A stretch of DNA of 64,000 nucleotides from Vagococcus fluvialis bH819. GTDB lineage: Bacteria > Bacillota > Bacilli > Lactobacillales > Vagococcaceae. Shown in pieces: positions 62,687-64,000 of the stretch; position 1 is the stretch's first letter; each line of letters starts with the position of its first letter. The position numbers and the translations under genes are program-made. The notes under the pieces were generated by a model. The model was not told the DNA's origin and searched no databases. It saw nothing but the letters and a program-made list of their open reading frames with translations. The stretch spans positions 398,390-462,389 of the forward strand of contig NZ_FWFD01000008.1 in assembly GCF_900163795.1 (NCBI RefSeq), given 5' to 3'.

Positions 62687-63829
62687 ATGAAAACCTTACT
62701 AAAAAACGCAAAAATAATAACAGAAAATAAAGAAGAATATGTCGATATAGCAATTACTGATAACTTGATTTCTAAAATAGAAAAAACAATAAATAAATTG
62801 AATCCTGCCGATTTTAATCAAGTTATAGACATAAAGAATCAACTTTTAATTCCAGGTATGATTGATGTTCATATTCACGGTGCTAATCATTACGATATGA
62901 TGGATGGCACCACTAAAAGTATTCAAGAAGTGTCCAAAAAATGCTTAGAAACAGGTTGTACAGGCTTTTTAGTAACCTCAGTAACTTCTTCATTAGAGCA
63001 ACTTATAAAAATGATAGAAGCAACTAAGGCTGTTATCGGGAAAGAAGAAGGGGCAAAAATTTTAGGAATACATTTAGAGGGACCATACCTTAATCCAGAA
63101 AAAAAAGGCATGCAGGATCCTAAACATCTACGCTTACCTGATTTAGTAGAAATTAAAAAAATAGTAGATTTAGCTGACGGACTGATTAAAATGGTAACTA
63201 TTGCTCCAGAATTACCTGGTGCAGATGAGGTAATTCAATATTTAGTTGAGCAAAAGATTACCGTGGCCGCTGGACATACTAATGCAACTTACGAAGAGGG
63301 ACAACAGGCATTTGACCTTGGTGTCAATCATATAACTCATTGCTGTAACGCAATGCCAGTCATACATCATAGAGAGCCTGGCATAACAGTAGCCGCTTTA
63401 GAAGACGATCGAGTAAGCATTCAGGCAATTATAGATAACATTCATTTACATCCTGGAATGGTTCGACTTATGCATAAATCTAAGCAGGCTCAAAATATGG
63501 TATTGATTACTGATGCACTTCAAGCAATGGGTGTAGGTGACGGACAATACTATTTTGGAGGACATGAAGTAACTGTCAATAATGGAGTAGCCAGACTCAA
63601 AGACGGAACACTTGCTTCTAGCACAGTAACAATGAACCAAGCTTTAAAAATTAGTTCTGACATGAAAATACCTCTAGGAGATAGTATTACTATGGCAACT
63701 AAGACACCTTCAACACTTCTGTCATATCAAAATATAGGACAAATAAAAGAAGGTTACGACGCTGATCTAATTACTCTTGATCATAATTTTAATGTTACCC
63801 AGATAATTTTAAAAGGAAAACAAAAATAG
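62687..63829 (+). CDS. nagA: N-acetylglucosamine-6-phosphate deacetylase
   Basis: A 380-residue amidohydrolase that removes acetate from GlcNAc-6-phosphate. The metal motif is GMIDVHIHGANHYDMMDG, with HLEGPYLNPEKKGMQ, GHTNATYEE, HCCNAMPVIHHREPG and LITDALQAMG giving the other ligands and catalytic Asp. It feeds amino-sugar breakdown or cell-wall recycling; nagB is not in the window. It shares a transcript with the DeoR gene and is followed by a terminator. Confidence 0.95.
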   Translation: MKTLLKNAKIITENKEEYVDIAITDNLISKIEKTINKLNPADFNQVIDIKNQLLIPGMIDVHIHGANHYDMMDGTTKSIQEVSKKCLETGCTGFLVTSVTSSLEQLIKMIEATKAVIGKEEGAKILGIHLEGPYLNPEKKGMQDPKHLRLPDLVEIKKIVDLADGLIKMVTIAPELPGADEVIQYLVEQKITVAAGHTNATYEEGQQAFDLGVNHITHCCNAMPVIHHREPGITVAALEDDRVSIQAIIDNIHLHPGMVRLMHKSKQAQNMVLITDALQAMGVGDGQYYFGGHEVTVNNGVARLKDGTLASSTVTMNQALKISSDMKIPLGDSITMATKTPSTLLSYQNIGQIKEGYDADLITLDHNFNVTQIILKGKQK

Positions 63830-63832
63830 AAA

Positions 63833-63873
63833 AGAAAGCAGTACAAATCTTAGTGACTTGTACTGCTTTCTTT
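63833..63873 (+). terminator. Terminator after nagA
   Basis: GAAAGCAGTACAA and TTGTACTGCTTTC pair perfectly around an 11-base loop, followed by TTTAAT. It lies directly after the stop codon. Confidence 0.92.
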
Positions 63874-63937
63874 AATGCAATTTGATATTTTTATATTAAC
63901 TAATAGAACGCTTTATAAATAAAAAAAAACACATACA

Positions 63938-64000
63938 GCATGGCGACGTCCTACTCTCACAAAGGGAAACCCTTCACTACCATCGGCGCTAAGAAACTTA
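63938..64000 (-). rRNA. rrf: 5S ribosomal RNA, 3' part (rRNA operon continues to the right)
   Basis: On the minus strand the end of the window reads TTTCTTAGCGCCGATGGTAG..., then GGGTTTCCCTTTGTGAGAG and TAGGACGTCGCCATGC, the 3' half of a Firmicutes 5S rRNA. The remainder and the 23S and 16S genes should lie past the right edge, transcribed toward the window. A T-run follows the mature end at 63920-63928, fitting the operon terminator. Confidence 0.93.

Noticed and set aside
1..64000. Many extra open frames of 60-130 codons on both strands inside known genes
   Set aside because: They lie in other frames of strong genes, have no ribosome binding site, and show no family motifs. Examples are 12094-12456 inside prkC and 25889-26107 inside cshA.

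Overview
This looks like an AT-rich chromosomal segment of a low-GC Gram-positive bacterium of the Enterococcaceae, most like Vagococcus or Enterococcus. The evidence is gene content and order: an acpB-like gene next to plsX, the IreK/IreP-type kinase and phosphatase pair inside a def-fmt-rsmB run, a YdbC/PC4-like gene beside yicC, an SrtA-type sortase, PBP2a and the yhaMNO set. The genus is inferred from protein character, not from a search. Most genes lie on the minus strand, and a 5S rRNA 3' end at the right edge shows that an rRNA operon continues beyond the window.

Layout. 1-2.5 kb: oligopeptide ABC transporter genes in the order oppD-oppF-oppB (oppB cut by the edge). 3-8.7 kb: lipid and envelope housekeeping genes (yloU, fakA, recG, plsX, acpB). 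8.9 kb: rpmB alone on the plus strand. 9.2-24 kb: a long minus-strand housekeeping run (patatin-like gene, ydbC, yicC, gmk, rpoZ, cdd, priA, def, fmt, rsmB, stp, prkC, rsgA, rpe, thiN). 24-30 kb: a small orphan gene, acpS, a DEAD-box helicase, murF, ddl and an unknown gene. 30-39.8 kb: sortase A, yhaM/yhaN/yhaO, ylbF, PBP2a and a pseudouridine synthase. 40-50 kb: a flavodoxin-fold oxidoreductase divergent from a WYL-type regulator, a 1605-residue LPXTG adhesin with 12 SpaA-type repeats, ygbA, a phosphohexomutase, argR and a second ddl. 50-60 kb: an accessory-looking stretch with glutathione peroxidase, a CatA-type acetyltransferase, an amino-acid permease, an XRE regulator with a membrane protein, a nitroreductase, an MFS transporter and an SsuABC-like transporter. 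60-64 kb: an orphan OppA, a DeoR-family regulator, nagA and the 5S end.

The most unusual signals are outside the large ORFs. (1) Two copies of a small locus flank the glutathione peroxidase gene. Each encodes a 19-20 residue hydrophobic peptide on the minus strand, with its Shine-Dalgarno sequence in the loop of a 10-bp stem. A plus-strand terminator sits opposite the leader, as expected if an antisense RNA ended there. The layout resembles a type I toxin-antitoxin module, but the family is not one I recognise. (2) The cat gene has a 9-codon leader peptide and an 11-bp stem hiding its ribosome binding site, the architecture of drug-inducible translation attenuation. (3) Sortase A and the amino-acid permease both appear to start at AUC/AUU codons behind strong ribosome binding sites. 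(4) A palindromic intergenic element of about 120 bp occurs as a 123-bp tandem array and as three dispersed copies whose stems keep pairing despite sequence changes.

All calls were made by reading the sequence. No database search or structure prediction was run.
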